Source: Sphingobacteriaceae bacterium (GTDB lineage Bacteria; Bacteroidota; Bacteroidia; B-17B0; Aurantibacillaceae). Taken from it: a stretch of DNA of 10,742 nt. The notes under the pieces were generated by a model, which saw only the letters and a program-made list of their open reading frames with translations, was not told the origin of the DNA and ran no database searches. Position 1 is the first letter of the stretch; each line of letters starts with the position of its first letter. Both the position numbers and the translations under genes were made by a program. Where the stretch lies: positions 1 to 10,742 of the forward strand of contig JAHEYE010000099.1 of assembly GCA_023251695.1 (NCBI GenBank), read 5' to 3'. This document shows positions 1 through 7,784 of this stretch, piece by piece.

Positions 1-234
1 ATTTGTTCAGGACAAATAAACCGGGAAGAAGCACTGGAAGAATTGAAACATAAGCCATGGGAAACGAAGGCGACTTTAGAAGATAAGACCTACGTTATTA
101 AAAAGTTTGAAATAACAGATAACTGGTTTGATAAATGGATGAAAGAAGAGCCGGTTTCTCATTTTGTGTATGCGAGTTATTTAACCCGCCACGAAAAAAT
201 TGTACAACGCCTTAAGAAGCTTCTCGGCCGATAA
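1..234 (+). CDS. N-acetyl sugar amidotransferase-like protein, C-terminal fragment (5' end outside window)
   Basis: Frame 1 is open from the first base to a TAA at 232-234 and gives 77 residues, the tail of a longer protein. The tail has the signature SGQINREEALEELKHKPWE, then a predicted helical stretch (KTYVIKKFEIT, NWFDKWMKEEPVSHF) and a basic end. From memory, this REEAL-L-K-P followed by EFDKIM-PP-H pattern matches the C-terminus of the WbpG/PseA-type N-acetyl sugar amidotransferases. These are ATP-pyrophosphatase-fold enzymes that use ammonia to turn an acetamido group into an acetamidino group on O-antigen or flagellin sugars. The catalytic ATP-binding part lies upstream and cannot be inspected, so the assignment rests on the tail and on the glycan context. 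It is followed after one base by the next gene, which suggests co-transcription. An alternative is another asparagine-synthase-like sugar-modifying enzyme. Confidence 0.68.
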   Translation: MCSGQINREEALEELKHKPWETKATLEDKTYVIKKFEITDNWFDKWMKEEPVSHFVYASYLTRHEKIVQRLKKLLGR

Positions 235-235
235 A

Positions 236-2221
236 ATGAAACTTGAAAACCAGAATATTATTATAGTTTCGAATGAGGCCTGGGGAGATATCTGGTATTC
301 GAAACATAATTATGCTTTCGAATTAGCAAAGAAAAATAAAGTCTATTTTTTAAATCCGCCGAAGCCCTTTTCATTAAGGAATTTTTTTGCTTCAAGTGTA
401 CAGGAAATTAAGGCTTATGGGGGCATTACAGTTCTTGAATACTCTAATATTTTACCCGTAAGTTTGTTAAATTTTTGGAAGTTAAACGATAAAATCATTT
501 TAAAAAGATTAAAGAAATTTTTTACTAAAAAAAACATTCATGATTTAATATTCTGGACTTTCGACCCTATCCGCTTAGCATTTCCCGAATTAATTAATCC
601 AAAATTAATTATTTTTCACGCGGTCGATGATTATTTCTTCTCATATCCATCCGAAGCTTTACTCGCCGGAAAAGCTGATCATATTTTTTGCGTTTCCGAT
701 AAGTTTGTAGAAAAATACAAAAAATACTGCAAAAATATTGCCGTATTGCCTCATGCCATTCCTGATGATGAATTTCTTCCCGTATCATCAAAAAGAAATA
801 ATCTGATAAAAGGTGTTTTTGTCGGCAAAATGGATTACAGGATTAATCCAGAATTTAATTTAAAGATTTTTAAAGCCTTTCCTTCCATACAATTTACTAT
901 TGTCGGACAGTTAAACAATGAGTTTAAAAACCTATTCGAAAAAGAAAACCTTAAAAATGTCACGCTGATTCAGCCCGTTAAGTCTGCTGAAATTAAGAAT
1001 TACGTAAGTGGTGCTGATTTTTGCTTCATTTTCAAGAAAATATATAAGGGGAATAATATTTTCAGCCATAAGCTTCTTCAGTACCTTGCACAAGGCAAGC
1101 CTATTTTCGGAACAGATTTTTCAGACTTTAACGAAGAAGTTAAAAATAATCTTTACCTAAGCAACAGTTCTGACGAAATGATTAAAATGATAAAAGTTTT
1201 TTCGGACAATGAAGAACCGGCCGGAAAAGCTGAAATACGCATTAAATTTGCGAAGCAAAACACTTTTTCAGTTGCATTATCCATCGTTGAAAATGCTTTG
1301 AAGCTTCAGTCAAAATCAAACGCTTATCTGTACTATGCAAATATATCCTTTAAAACAAGACTGTTTAATTTTTTCAAGAAGGCTTTAGCAAACCCTGTTA
1401 TTGATCCACTACTTGCAAGTTTAACGTTTAAAGAGGGGGCCATTGGGCGTTTTGCGCTGAGCATTATTCCTCTCGAGTATTTGTACCCAAATCCATCGAA
1501 GAGAAAATACCGACGTGAAGGAATAAAAATGGATCTTAACATTTCTAATTTGGTTGACCATTACGTTTATTACTCCATCAATAAAACACCAATAATAAAA
1601 TTTATCAGCTACCTTAAACCCGGCTCTACTGTTATTGATGTCGGCACAAATATTGGTTATACTACTTTGCTTCTTTCAAGAGCATGCCCACATGGTAAAA
1701 TTATCGGAATTGAACCTTCCATTGAATTATTTAAAACACTTGAAGATCATGTTAAGTTAAATGCTTTTACCAATGTTAAATGCCTCAATATCGGATTGGG
1801 GGAAAAAAACAAAACCGTAAGGCTCTACAAGGTAAACGAAACCAATAACGGTATGAATAGGATATTTGAGAATAATAATATTCCATTAAACTCAGAAAGA
1901 ATTACCATTAAAACACTTGATGAAGTTGTTTCCGAAGAAAATATGTATACGATTGATGCCCTAAAAATTGACGTGGAGGGATATGAACTCAAAGTTCTGC
2001 AAGGGGCAATGAATGTATTAAAAAATCATCATCCCGTGTTGTTGGTGGAGATTGATTCTGAAAATTTAAAAGAACAACAAGCCAGCCCTAACGAAATTTT
2101 TAAATTGCTTTTTGAATTAGACTACAGTATTTTTGATGTCAGGACAATGCATAGGATTGAGTTAGGCCAAGATTATACCGGTGTTCATTTTGATGCTATC
2201 TGTTTTAAAGGAAAAACTTAA
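236..2221 (+). CDS. Bifunctional glycosyltransferase (GT4-like) / FkbM-family methyltransferase fusion
   Basis: A single uninterrupted 661-residue protein with two enzyme parts. Residues about 1-365 look like a GT-B glycosyltransferase: an HAVDDY acidic motif near 128-133, an interdomain segment with VLPHAIPDDEF, GVFVGKMDY opening the second Rossmann half, SHKLLQYLAQGKP at 277-289 (the donor-binding helix and turn of GT4-like enzymes), and AKQNTF near 338-343 in the closing helix. Residues about 390-661 are a complete FkbM-type SAM-dependent methyltransferase. This part has the usual N-terminal lead (RKYRREGIKMDLN), motif I VIDVGTNIGYT from residue 466, the acidic IEPS strand, KTLDEV, and the diagnostic DALKIDVEGYE at 574-584. 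FkbM enzymes are O-methyltransferases. The pairing suggests one polypeptide that adds a sugar and methylates the same or a neighbouring residue (inference). The ATG at 236 was chosen because it lies one base after the upstream stop and opens a natural N-terminus (MKLENQNIIIVSNEAWGD). The first two-thirds is visibly very AT-rich. Confidence 0.85.
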   Translation: MKLENQNIIIVSNEAWGDIWYSKHNYAFELAKKNKVYFLNPPKPFSLRNFFASSVQEIKAYGGITVLEYSNILPVSLLNFWKLNDKIILKRLKKFFTKKNIHDLIFWTFDPIRLAFPELINPKLIIFHAVDDYFFSYPSEALLAGKADHIFCVSDKFVEKYKKYCKNIAVLPHAIPDDEFLPVSSKRNNLIKGVFVGKMDYRINPEFNLKIFKAFPSIQFTIVGQLNNEFKNLFEKENLKNVTLIQPVKSAEIKNYVSGADFCFIFKKIYKGNNIFSHKLLQYLAQGKPIFGTDFSDFNEEVKNNLYLSNSSDEMIKMIKVFSDNEEPAGKAEIRIKFAKQNTFSVALSIVENALKLQSKSNAYLYYANISFKTRLFNFFKKALANPVIDPLLASLTFKEGAIGRFALSIIPLEYLYPNPSKRKYRREGIKMDLNISNLVDHYVYYSINKTPIIKFISYLKPGSTVIDVGTNIGYTTLLLSRACPHGKIIGIEPSIELFKTLEDHVKLNAFTNVKCLNIGLGEKNKTVRLYKVNETNNGMNRIFENNNIPLNSERITIKTLDEVVSEENMYTIDALKIDVEGYELKVLQGAMNVLKNHHPVLLVEIDSENLKEQQASPNEIFKLLFELDYSIFDVRTMHRIELGQDYTGVHFDAICFKGKT

Positions 2222-2222
2222 G

Positions 2223-3341
2223 ATGCAGAAACACGTAGTAATGATAATTGCAAATAGTCCTGACCCATCTTATTTCAAGTGGTTTACAGCTCTGAATAAA
2301 AAACAGGAGGAATTTAAATTGACTTATGTTTTCATGCTTACCCAACCCACACCTATGGAAACATATTACCGGGAAGAAGGCATCGATGTGCATTGGTTAT
2401 ACTTTAATTATTCGAAATCCAAATACTTTCAATTTATAAGGGTGACCTTTCAATTATTCCTTTTGTTTTTGAGAATTAAACCAGATGTTGTTCAAACTAA
2501 TTTGTTCGACGACAGCCTGACTGCTTTATTTGCTGCGCGTTTGGCCGGGGTAAAAAAAAGAGTTGTAACGAAACAAGACACCGGTTATCATATTCTTTAT
2601 TTCCCGAAATATATAAAACTGGACACGTTTATTAATTGGAACGCAACTCATATCATTCCAAGCTCCGGTGAGACAAAAGAACTAATTATGAAATATGAAA
2701 GTCCGCCGGAAAATAAAGTACAAATTATACATCACGGCATGAGTGAAACTGGAATAACAAACGTAACGCCTGAACAAGTTAAAGCTTTTAAGCGCAAATA
2801 TAATCTGGAAAATAAAGTTGTTGTTGGATCGGTAAGTAGATACATAGAACTTAAAGGTTACCGCTATATTATCAGCGCCGCTAAAATTGCCGTGCATAAA
2901 TATCCCAATCTTCACTTTCTTTTTATTGGCACAGGGCAACAAAAAGATGAATTAGCATTATTAATCGCAATGAATAAGATGGAAGGTTTTATCACGATTA
3001 CAGGGCGAATAGATTTTTCTGACATTCCTACAGCTTACAGAAGTATGGATATTTTTATCCACGCCTCGGAGATAGAAGCCTTTGGCTTTGTTTTTGCGGA
3101 AGCCATGTTTAATAAAGTGCCCATGATTTCAACACGTGTAGGAGCAGTAAGGGATGTTTTGACGCACAAAGAAAATGTTTACATTACAAAATTCAAGGAC
3201 CCTTCCGATATTGCGGAAGGAATTGATTACATGATGCGATCGGACAGAAAACTGATAGCTGAAAAAGCTTATGCGATTTGTAAGGAAAAGTTTGCCATTG
3301 AAATAATGTGGGATAACTATAAAAATTTATTTAATAATTAA
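2223..3341 (+). CDS. Glycosyltransferase, GT4 family (GT-B fold)
   Basis: The 372-residue protein is the standard length for a retaining GT4 enzyme that transfers a sugar from a nucleotide donor to a lipid-linked glycan at the cytoplasmic membrane face. The N-terminal acceptor half begins with the hydrophobic strand HVVMIIANS and includes PDVVQTNLFDDSLTALFAARLAG, the typical 'hear/know where the target lives' segment of GT4 proteins. The donor half shows VVGSVSRYIELKGY at 200-213, where R206 and K211 match the conserved basic pair that contacts the donor diphosphate. It also has FLFIGTGQQKDEL and the E-x7-E motif at E285 and E293 (EAFGFVFAE), the hallmark of the family, followed by VPMISTRVGAVRDVL. 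The ATG at 2223 is one base past the upstream stop. An in-frame codon further upstream at 2181 would overlap the FkbM domain and adds nothing family-like. The sugar specificity cannot be read from the sequence. Confidence 0.92.
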   Translation: MQKHVVMIIANSPDPSYFKWFTALNKKQEEFKLTYVFMLTQPTPMETYYREEGIDVHWLYFNYSKSKYFQFIRVTFQLFLLFLRIKPDVVQTNLFDDSLTALFAARLAGVKKRVVTKQDTGYHILYFPKYIKLDTFINWNATHIIPSSGETKELIMKYESPPENKVQIIHHGMSETGITNVTPEQVKAFKRKYNLENKVVVGSVSRYIELKGYRYIISAAKIAVHKYPNLHFLFIGTGQQKDELALLIAMNKMEGFITITGRIDFSDIPTAYRSMDIFIHASEIEAFGFVFAEAMFNKVPMISTRVGAVRDVLTHKENVYITKFKDPSDIAEGIDYMMRSDRKLIAEKAYAICKEKFAIEIMWDNYKNLFNN

Positions 3342-4241
3342 ATGGACTGTCTGATATGCGGTGAAAAGGATTTTAAACCTTATTATTACCCACCAACCCT
3401 ATTCAATAAAAAATCATTTGGCTATTCAGAGTGTTGTCATTGCTATTCAGCACAAATTTCTCCTTTACCGGATGAAGGTGATATGAAATTAATGTATGGC
3501 TCGGAAGACCATTCCTATTTGCTGGCATTAAAAGAAAATGAAAAATTAATATTCAATAAGGTCTATCCCAAATATAATCATCAGGGTTTTCAGTTGCTTT
3601 TTTTCAGGAAATATAACTATTCACAATACGGAAAGACTTTACTAGACATTGGATGTGGCAGTGGTTTTTATATGAACCATGCGAAATCTTTAGGGTTTAC
3701 CTGTTACGGTATTGAATTTGATGCCGCTTTTGCTGCGCTTTTAAGAGAAAAAACTGACCTTGATATTTTTTCAGTTGAGGAATTAGAAAAATTGTTTAAG
3801 GATGTGTTGAAATTTGACGTGATACATTTGGGTCACGTATTAGAACACAGTATTGCACCCGTACATTTTTTATTAGGTTTGAAAAAATATGCACATCCCG
3901 ATACTATTTTTATTATCGACGGCCCGCTGGAGAAAAACAAATGTCTCTCACGGTTTTTCATAAAATGGGGATCTATATTGCAAAGCAAAAAGTCTAATTC
4001 GTATCCGCCACAACATATTACTTTCACAAATAGCCACTCGCAATTATTGTTCTTCCAAAAAGCAGGGTTGAAAAAGATAAATTACAAAATCACCGAGCAA
4101 ATGTTCCCCTTTCCTACAAAATTAAAGGAAGAACCCTTTAAAAATAAACTTTTGTTTATTCTGGGAAGAATTTCAGTAAATTTATCTAAAATAGTAAGAG
4201 GCTCGGGGAATATTTTCCATTATGCAGGACACTTTAAATAA
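3342..4241 (+). CDS. Class I SAM-dependent methyltransferase with N-terminal zinc ribbon
   Basis: A 299-residue protein. It opens with a small cysteine cluster, C3-x2-C6 and C31-x2-C34, which reads as a zinc ribbon. A class I (Rossmann) methyltransferase core follows: motif I LLDIGCGSGFY from residue 100, an acidic post-I motif YGIEFDAAFA, and FDVIHLGHVLEH at about 158-169, the motif IV/post-IV region of the Methyltransf_23-like group. Such proteins are common in glycan clusters and are thought to methylate sugars or glycan ends, but the substrate here is unknown. The ATG directly abuts the stop of the preceding glycosyltransferase (TAA-ATG with no gap), so translational coupling is likely. 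Its last 20 bases overlap the start of the next gene. It shares architecture with the protein at 7801-8667, although the C-terminal halves look different. Confidence is high for the class and low for the exact role. Confidence 0.87.
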   Translation: MDCLICGEKDFKPYYYPPTLFNKKSFGYSECCHCYSAQISPLPDEGDMKLMYGSEDHSYLLALKENEKLIFNKVYPKYNHQGFQLLFFRKYNYSQYGKTLLDIGCGSGFYMNHAKSLGFTCYGIEFDAAFAALLREKTDLDIFSVEELEKLFKDVLKFDVIHLGHVLEHSIAPVHFLLGLKKYAHPDTIFIIDGPLEKNKCLSRFFIKWGSILQSKKSNSYPPQHITFTNSHSQLLFFQKAGLKKINYKITEQMFPFPTKLKEEPFKNKLLFILGRISVNLSKIVRGSGNIFHYAGHFK

Positions 4242-5121
4242 TCAATATCTGGTCTCTATAGTTATTCCAGCGTACAATGCCGGAAAGTTCATTTCTAGCA
4301 CAATTGATTCCATTCTCGAGCAATCCTACATTAATTGGGAATTAATTGTTGTGAACGACGGCTCGGAAGACAATACGGGAGATGTTATTAAAGCCTATGT
4401 AATAAAAGACAAGCGTATTTCGGTGATTTCAAAAGAAAATGGCGGAGTATCCGAAACAAGAAATGTTGGACTGGAAGCTGCAAAAGGAGATTTTATAACT
4501 TTTTTAGATGCCGATGATTTTTGGTTAAAGGATAACCTGCAGAAAAAAGTTTATTATCTGGTGAACAACCCTGAAGTAGATTATGTTTTCAGTAATTCGA
4601 TGCATTCGGATGAAAATTTGAATAACCAAAGACCGTCTCCTGAGGGTAAAGACGAAAATATTTTAGATGATTTATTGCTTTGGAATGGTGAAGTCATTCC
4701 AGGGCCATGCAGTAATATTCTTGCCAGGAGAAAATGTTTTGACAGCGGAATCCGTTTTGATCCGCGATTATCAACAATTGCCGATCAACATTACACAGTT
4801 CAACTGGCCGCAAAACACAAAGGCAAGTTAATAAAAGAGATTCTTTGGATTTATAGGGTTTTACCGGGTAGTATGAGTAAAAGTTTAAAACTGATGGAAG
4901 AAGATGCGCTTATGGTTTACCAATTATACGCGGAAAATAATTATTTCAAATCCGCTTCATTCAGGCGCAAATGTTTTTCGAATATGTATATGATTGTTGG
5001 TGCAAGCTGGTGGAAGGACGGAAATAAAAAATGGAGGGGCCTCCATTTTCTGGCACTTGCATTTTTTAGCGCTCCTTTAAATACGATGGGGAAACTGTTC
5101 ACAAAACTCTTGAAAAGATAA
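4222..5121 (+). CDS. Glycosyltransferase, GT2 family (GT-A fold)
   Basis: A 299-residue inverting GT2 enzyme with the family signature intact. The N-terminus LVSIVIPAYNAGKFI leads into the first Rossmann strand. VVNDGS at about 43-48 carries the aspartate that binds the uridine of the donor. GGVSETRNVGLEAAKGDFITFLDADD ends in the DXD-type metal-binding motif at D96-A-D98-D99. The C-terminal part contains QHYTVQLAAKHKG and YRVLPGSMSKS, similar to the acceptor-side region of O-antigen GT2 proteins. It has no membrane helices, in contrast to processive GT2 synthases, so a single-sugar transfer at the cytoplasmic membrane face is expected. The ATG at 4222 lies 20 bases inside the preceding methyltransferase gene in another frame. 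Starting there leaves exactly the short leader usual for GT2 enzymes, so the overlap is probably real. Donor and acceptor are not predictable from the sequence alone. Confidence 0.92.
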   Translation: MQDTLNNQYLVSIVIPAYNAGKFISSTIDSILEQSYINWELIVVNDGSEDNTGDVIKAYVIKDKRISVISKENGGVSETRNVGLEAAKGDFITFLDADDFWLKDNLQKKVYYLVNNPEVDYVFSNSMHSDENLNNQRPSPEGKDENILDDLLLWNGEVIPGPCSNILARRKCFDSGIRFDPRLSTIADQHYTVQLAAKHKGKLIKEILWIYRVLPGSMSKSLKLMEEDALMVYQLYAENNYFKSASFRRKCFSNMYMIVGASWWKDGNKKWRGLHFLALAFFSAPLNTMGKLFTKLLKR

Positions 5122-6348
5122 GTGAAGAAAAAACACATCATAATTTATGCATTTGAAAGCCTGGAAGACCCGCTTATAAAAGGCCTTATACTTAATTATC
5201 TCATAGAATTGCAAAAAGAATTCGATGCTTTTGTTTTTCATTTGTTTACACACGAACATAAGGGGTATCTTTTGAATGCTAAACAGCAAAATGAAAAAAA
5301 AGCCGAATTATCTGCACAGTCCATTGAATGGTATCCAATCAAATATTTAAGCGGAAATTTAAAACTGTTAAAGAAGATTTATAACTTCATACACACTTTT
5401 TTTATAGCACTTAAAATAAAATTCAAGCATAAGCCAGTGGCAATTGTTGGCTTTCTTGCAATTGCCGGAGGGCTCAGTTATATCTTATCGGTGTTGTTAC
5501 GCATTAAGTTGATTATTTATTGCTATGAACCACATAGTGAATACATGGCAGATTTCAACATCTGGAGAAGAAACGGACTGAAATACCGCCTACTTAAAAA
5601 GTTTGAGTACTTACAAATAAAAAAATCTGAACACCTCGTTGTTCCAAACATGCATACAAAAATATTTGTTGAACAAATCCGAACAAAAGGGAATGTTATT
5701 GTTTGTCCGATAAGCATTGATACGGATAGAATGGTATTTGACAAAGACGCCAGAGAAAGAATTCGCAATTCACTACACATCGGTCAGAAGCAGGTTCTGA
5801 TTTATACGGGAAAATTCGGAGGCATTTATTTTTCAAGTGATGAAGTCATCCGTTTTTTTTCAGGACTACACCATATAAACAGAAATTTGTTTTTTTATAT
5901 CATTAGTCCTAATACCGGTGAAACAAAAGAAAGTATCAGTAAATACAACTTGCCGTCTGATGCGTTTCATTTATTATCTACGGTTAGTTATTCCGAGTTA
6001 AATCAGCATTTATCGGCAGCCGATATCGGATTTGTAGCACTTCCATCTATGCCATCGCAAAAATACCGTACCCCGGTAAAAACAGCTATGTATTTATCCT
6101 GTGGCTTACCATATCTTGTTACAGAAAATGCAGGGGAAGATGATATCATTGCCACAACCAAAAATGTGGGCGCAGTATTAGAAAACCTGAATGACGATCC
6201 CAAAATTATTACTGACAAAATAAATAAATTACTCGGTAGGGATAAAATTGTTTTAAGGAATAGTTGTCGTGAATTAGCTGTAACAACCCGCAGCACTACG
6301 GTGGCTGTTTCAACATTAAAAACAATATTTTCTGAACTAACCGATTAA
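5122..6348 (+). CDS. Glycosyltransferase, GT4/GT-B-like
   Basis: A 408-residue protein. The N-terminal half begins HIIIYAFESLEDPLIKGLILNYL, a Rossmann strand and helix with an acceptor-site feel. It continues through a hydrophobic stretch (VAIVGFLAIAGGLSYILSVLL, about 109-129) that may touch the membrane, then the linker YCYEPHSEYMADF and the SEHLVVPNMHTK segment. The donor half opens with LIYTGKFGGIYFSSDE (TGKFGG at 229-234) and carries YRTPVKTAMYLSCGLPYLV from residue 315, the counterpart of the donor-binding 'K-EYLA-GLP' region of GT4 enzymes. The canonical E-x7-E is not obvious, so this is a divergent member. The start is a GTG at 5122 that immediately follows the upstream stop. No in-frame ATG comes before the one around residue 141, and the sequence from the GTG looks like a real N-terminus. 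Its TAA overlaps the stop of the convergent membrane gene. Confidence 0.82.
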   Translation: MKKKHIIIYAFESLEDPLIKGLILNYLIELQKEFDAFVFHLFTHEHKGYLLNAKQQNEKKAELSAQSIEWYPIKYLSGNLKLLKKIYNFIHTFFIALKIKFKHKPVAIVGFLAIAGGLSYILSVLLRIKLIIYCYEPHSEYMADFNIWRRNGLKYRLLKKFEYLQIKKSEHLVVPNMHTKIFVEQIRTKGNVIVCPISIDTDRMVFDKDARERIRNSLHIGQKQVLIYTGKFGGIYFSSDEVIRFFSGLHHINRNLFFYIISPNTGETKESISKYNLPSDAFHLLSTVSYSELNQHLSAADIGFVALPSMPSQKYRTPVKTAMYLSCGLPYLVTENAGEDDIIATTKNVGAVLENLNDDPKIITDKINKLLGRDKIVLRNSCRELAVTTRSTTVAVSTLKTIFSELTD

Positions 6349-7724
6349 AATATTTCTTTCGGTTTAATTTTCCGTATATAATCTATAATAAATAATGTGG
6401 CGATGAAAAACGGAATGATTGGTATTTTAAAACGTACCAATGCTCCGAAATTAGAAGTAGTAAGTCCGATCATAAACGCGAAGAGTACAGAAAATGTTAT
6501 ACAAAAAAGAAGAAGGGGATTTCTTGCAATAATTTTGAAGGTGCCTTTTACACGGGTATGATAGAGTATATATAACGTAAATCCTAAAAGAAAAGCATTT
6601 TCAAGTGCTGCCACAAAAAGCACCACGCTCCTTCCTTCCCATAAAAATGGTCGGAATAGGCCCGCGTTTATCGCCGGAAAAAATAGCGGCAGCATCCCGG
6701 CTGCAGTACCATCATAATCCCCGATATCGAAACTCGATCCTCCGTAATATTCCTGCTTTAAATCATGATTTGTTGAAGCTGCTGTTTCAAAAGCTTTATC
6801 AACCGAAAATTTCGACATGCTTCCACTTAAACTTCCGAGAACATAATAGGATAAAAGGCTCACCCCGACTATTAGAATAGGAAAAAGGAAAAATGTTACA
6901 AAGGGGCTTTTGATCCGTTGTAATTGCTGATAAAATATCCAAAATAACCCTCCGGGAAAAAGAACGAGGAAAATATATGGCTTAATTGTTAATATGAGCC
7001 ACGACGTAAATAAAAGTAATATTACCGTTATCGTTTTTCGTCTTTTCAAAATAAAAAACTCGTGCGCACAATAAACAAACAGGCCAGTTGCCGCCAATGT
7101 ATAAGTATCTTTCGAAACGCCTCCGCCCCAAAATAAAGGTGAAGGAAAATAAAGTACAGCCCATGCCAGTTTATTTTCTATTTCAGGTGCATATTGCCTG
7201 AACATTAAAAATAATTTCCACGAACCATAATAAGAAGCACAGCCCAAAAGGAGCGAAGTCAAAAAGTAACTCTTCCCGGTTAAAACCGTTAATATACTCG
7301 TAAGCTTGATCACCATAAATGTATGTGGGTCATAAAACATGTACCCGTAGGGATAACCAGTTTTGTCGCTGAACAGAGACCGGATCTCGATTGACGGCTC
7401 TGAAATCATAACCTCAAGATACTTATTGGGATCCTGATAAAACAAATTGGCCATGGCGTTAGTTGATTCGAAATAAGCAATGGTATCTCCATAACCGTAA
7501 TAAAATAAATAAATAGAGCAGTACACCATGGCGCCAAAAATTTTGGCGCCTAAGCCTGGCATATAAAATTTATAGGCCGGGTCCTTACCTAGTTTTTTGT
7601 TTTTGTAGAGGAAGGCAATGAATAATACGATAATTGCCGCAACCATGGTGCCAAAAATATCTAGCCATTCGATTTTTACGAAATTGTCGTATTCCCATTC
7701 ATCTCTGGCTTCAACTGGATCCAT
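6345..7724 (-). CDS. Polytopic membrane protein, candidate GT-C glycosyltransferase or repeat-unit polymerase
   Basis: A 459-residue integral inner-membrane protein on the strand opposite its neighbours. I estimate about ten hydrophobic segments, near residues 21-40, 60-78, 135-150, 152-175, 186-199, 206-225, 230-265 (probably two), 275-297, 366-388, 401-420 and 432-450. A soluble loop of about 65 residues at 298-365 is rich in D, G and Y. A loop at about 80-135 follows the YGYGD motif. Two motifs recall GT-C and Wzy-like proteins: YFPSPLFWGGGVSKDT at 192-207 between helices, and TSNFGALVRFKIPIIPF near 423-439 before the last helix. Membrane proteins with such motifs in glycan clusters often transfer or polymerise lipid-linked sugars, but no catalytic residue can be named here, so the function is an inference. 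The cat at 7722-7724 gives the only sensible ATG. It converges with the upstream operon and diverges from the next methyltransferase gene. Confidence 0.8.
   Translation of the reverse strand: MDPVEARDEWEYDNFVKIEWLDIFGTMVAAIIVLFIAFLYKNKKLGKDPAYKFYMPGLGAKIFGAMVYCSIYLFYYGYGDTIAYFESTNAMANLFYQDPNKYLEVMISEPSIEIRSLFSDKTGYPYGYMFYDPHTFMVIKLTSILTVLTGKSYFLTSLLLGCASYYGSWKLFLMFRQYAPEIENKLAWAVLYFPSPLFWGGGVSKDTYTLAATGLFVYCAHEFFILKRRKTITVILLLFTSWLILTIKPYIFLVLFPGGLFWIFYQQLQRIKSPFVTFFLFPILIVGVSLLSYYVLGSLSGSMSKFSVDKAFETAASTNHDLKQEYYGGSSFDIGDYDGTAAGMLPLFFPAINAGLFRPFLWEGRSVVLFVAALENAFLLGFTLYILYHTRVKGTFKIIARNPLLLFCITFSVLFAFMIGLTTSNFGALVRFKIPIIPFFIATLFIIDYIRKIKPKEIF
7525..7658. repeat. Short direct repeat pair, 16 of 17 identical, 117 bases apart
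   Basis: The segments at 7525-7541 and 7642-7658 share ACCATGGYGCCAAAAAT with one difference (C versus T). They are exactly 39 codons apart and in frame, encoding IFGAMV and IFGTMV in two membrane-facing stretches (residues 62-67 and 23-28 of the minus-strand protein). The rest of the two helices is not similar, so a short local duplication or chance coding similarity are both possible. Confidence 0.5.
7530..7550. repeat. Perfect inverted repeat within the membrane-protein gene
   Basis: Arms of ten bases (GGCGCCAAAA and TTTTGGCGCC) flank a single central A and form a perfect 21-base palindrome. Each arm ends in GGCGCC, which is GC-rich compared with the local sequence. The site lies in frame inside the coding sequence and encodes the near-symmetric peptide GAKIFGA (residues 59-65 of the membrane protein). 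It would only form a hairpin with a very tight loop, so it may instead be a DNA-level site or simple coding coincidence. Confidence 0.6.
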
Positions 7725-7746
7725 TAAGTTTCAAATTAAGAAAGGC

Positions 7747-7784
7747 TATTCCTTTAAACTAATTTATTATTGTAAATTTACAAA
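7747..7784 (-). promoter_or_regulatory. Candidate Bacteroidota-type promoter for the minus-strand membrane gene
   Basis: Read on the minus strand, TTTG (7784-7781) is followed after exactly 19 bases by TAGTTTAA (7761-7754). This fits the Bacteroidota consensus TTTG-N19-TAnnTTTG at four of the six fixed -7 positions and all four -33 positions. Transcription would begin near 7747 and leave a leader of about 23 bases before the ATG at 7724. The 76-bp gap (7725-7800) must also hold any promoter for the divergent methyltransferase gene. A plus-strand TAAATTTA at 7773-7780 is a weak -7 candidate for that, without a good upstream box. Confidence 0.35.

Noticed and set aside
200..235. Longer N-terminus for the fusion protein from a TTG at 200
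   Set aside because: It would overlap the upstream gene by 35 bases in another frame and adds residues (MYNALRSFSADK) with no family character. The ATG at 236, one base after the stop, is a better start.
2181..2222. Longer N-terminus for the GT4 gene from 2181
   Set aside because: The extension lies inside the end of the FkbM domain in another frame. The ATG at 2223 begins directly at the expected first beta strand.
6605..6880. 91-codon plus-strand open frame antisense to the membrane gene
   Set aside because: It is a shadow of the well-supported minus-strand gene, with no recognisable domain and no upstream signal.
7530..7550. The perfect palindrome read as a transcription terminator
   Set aside because: It sits inside a coding region near the gene's 5' end, the loop would be a single base, and no T-tract follows on the minus strand.
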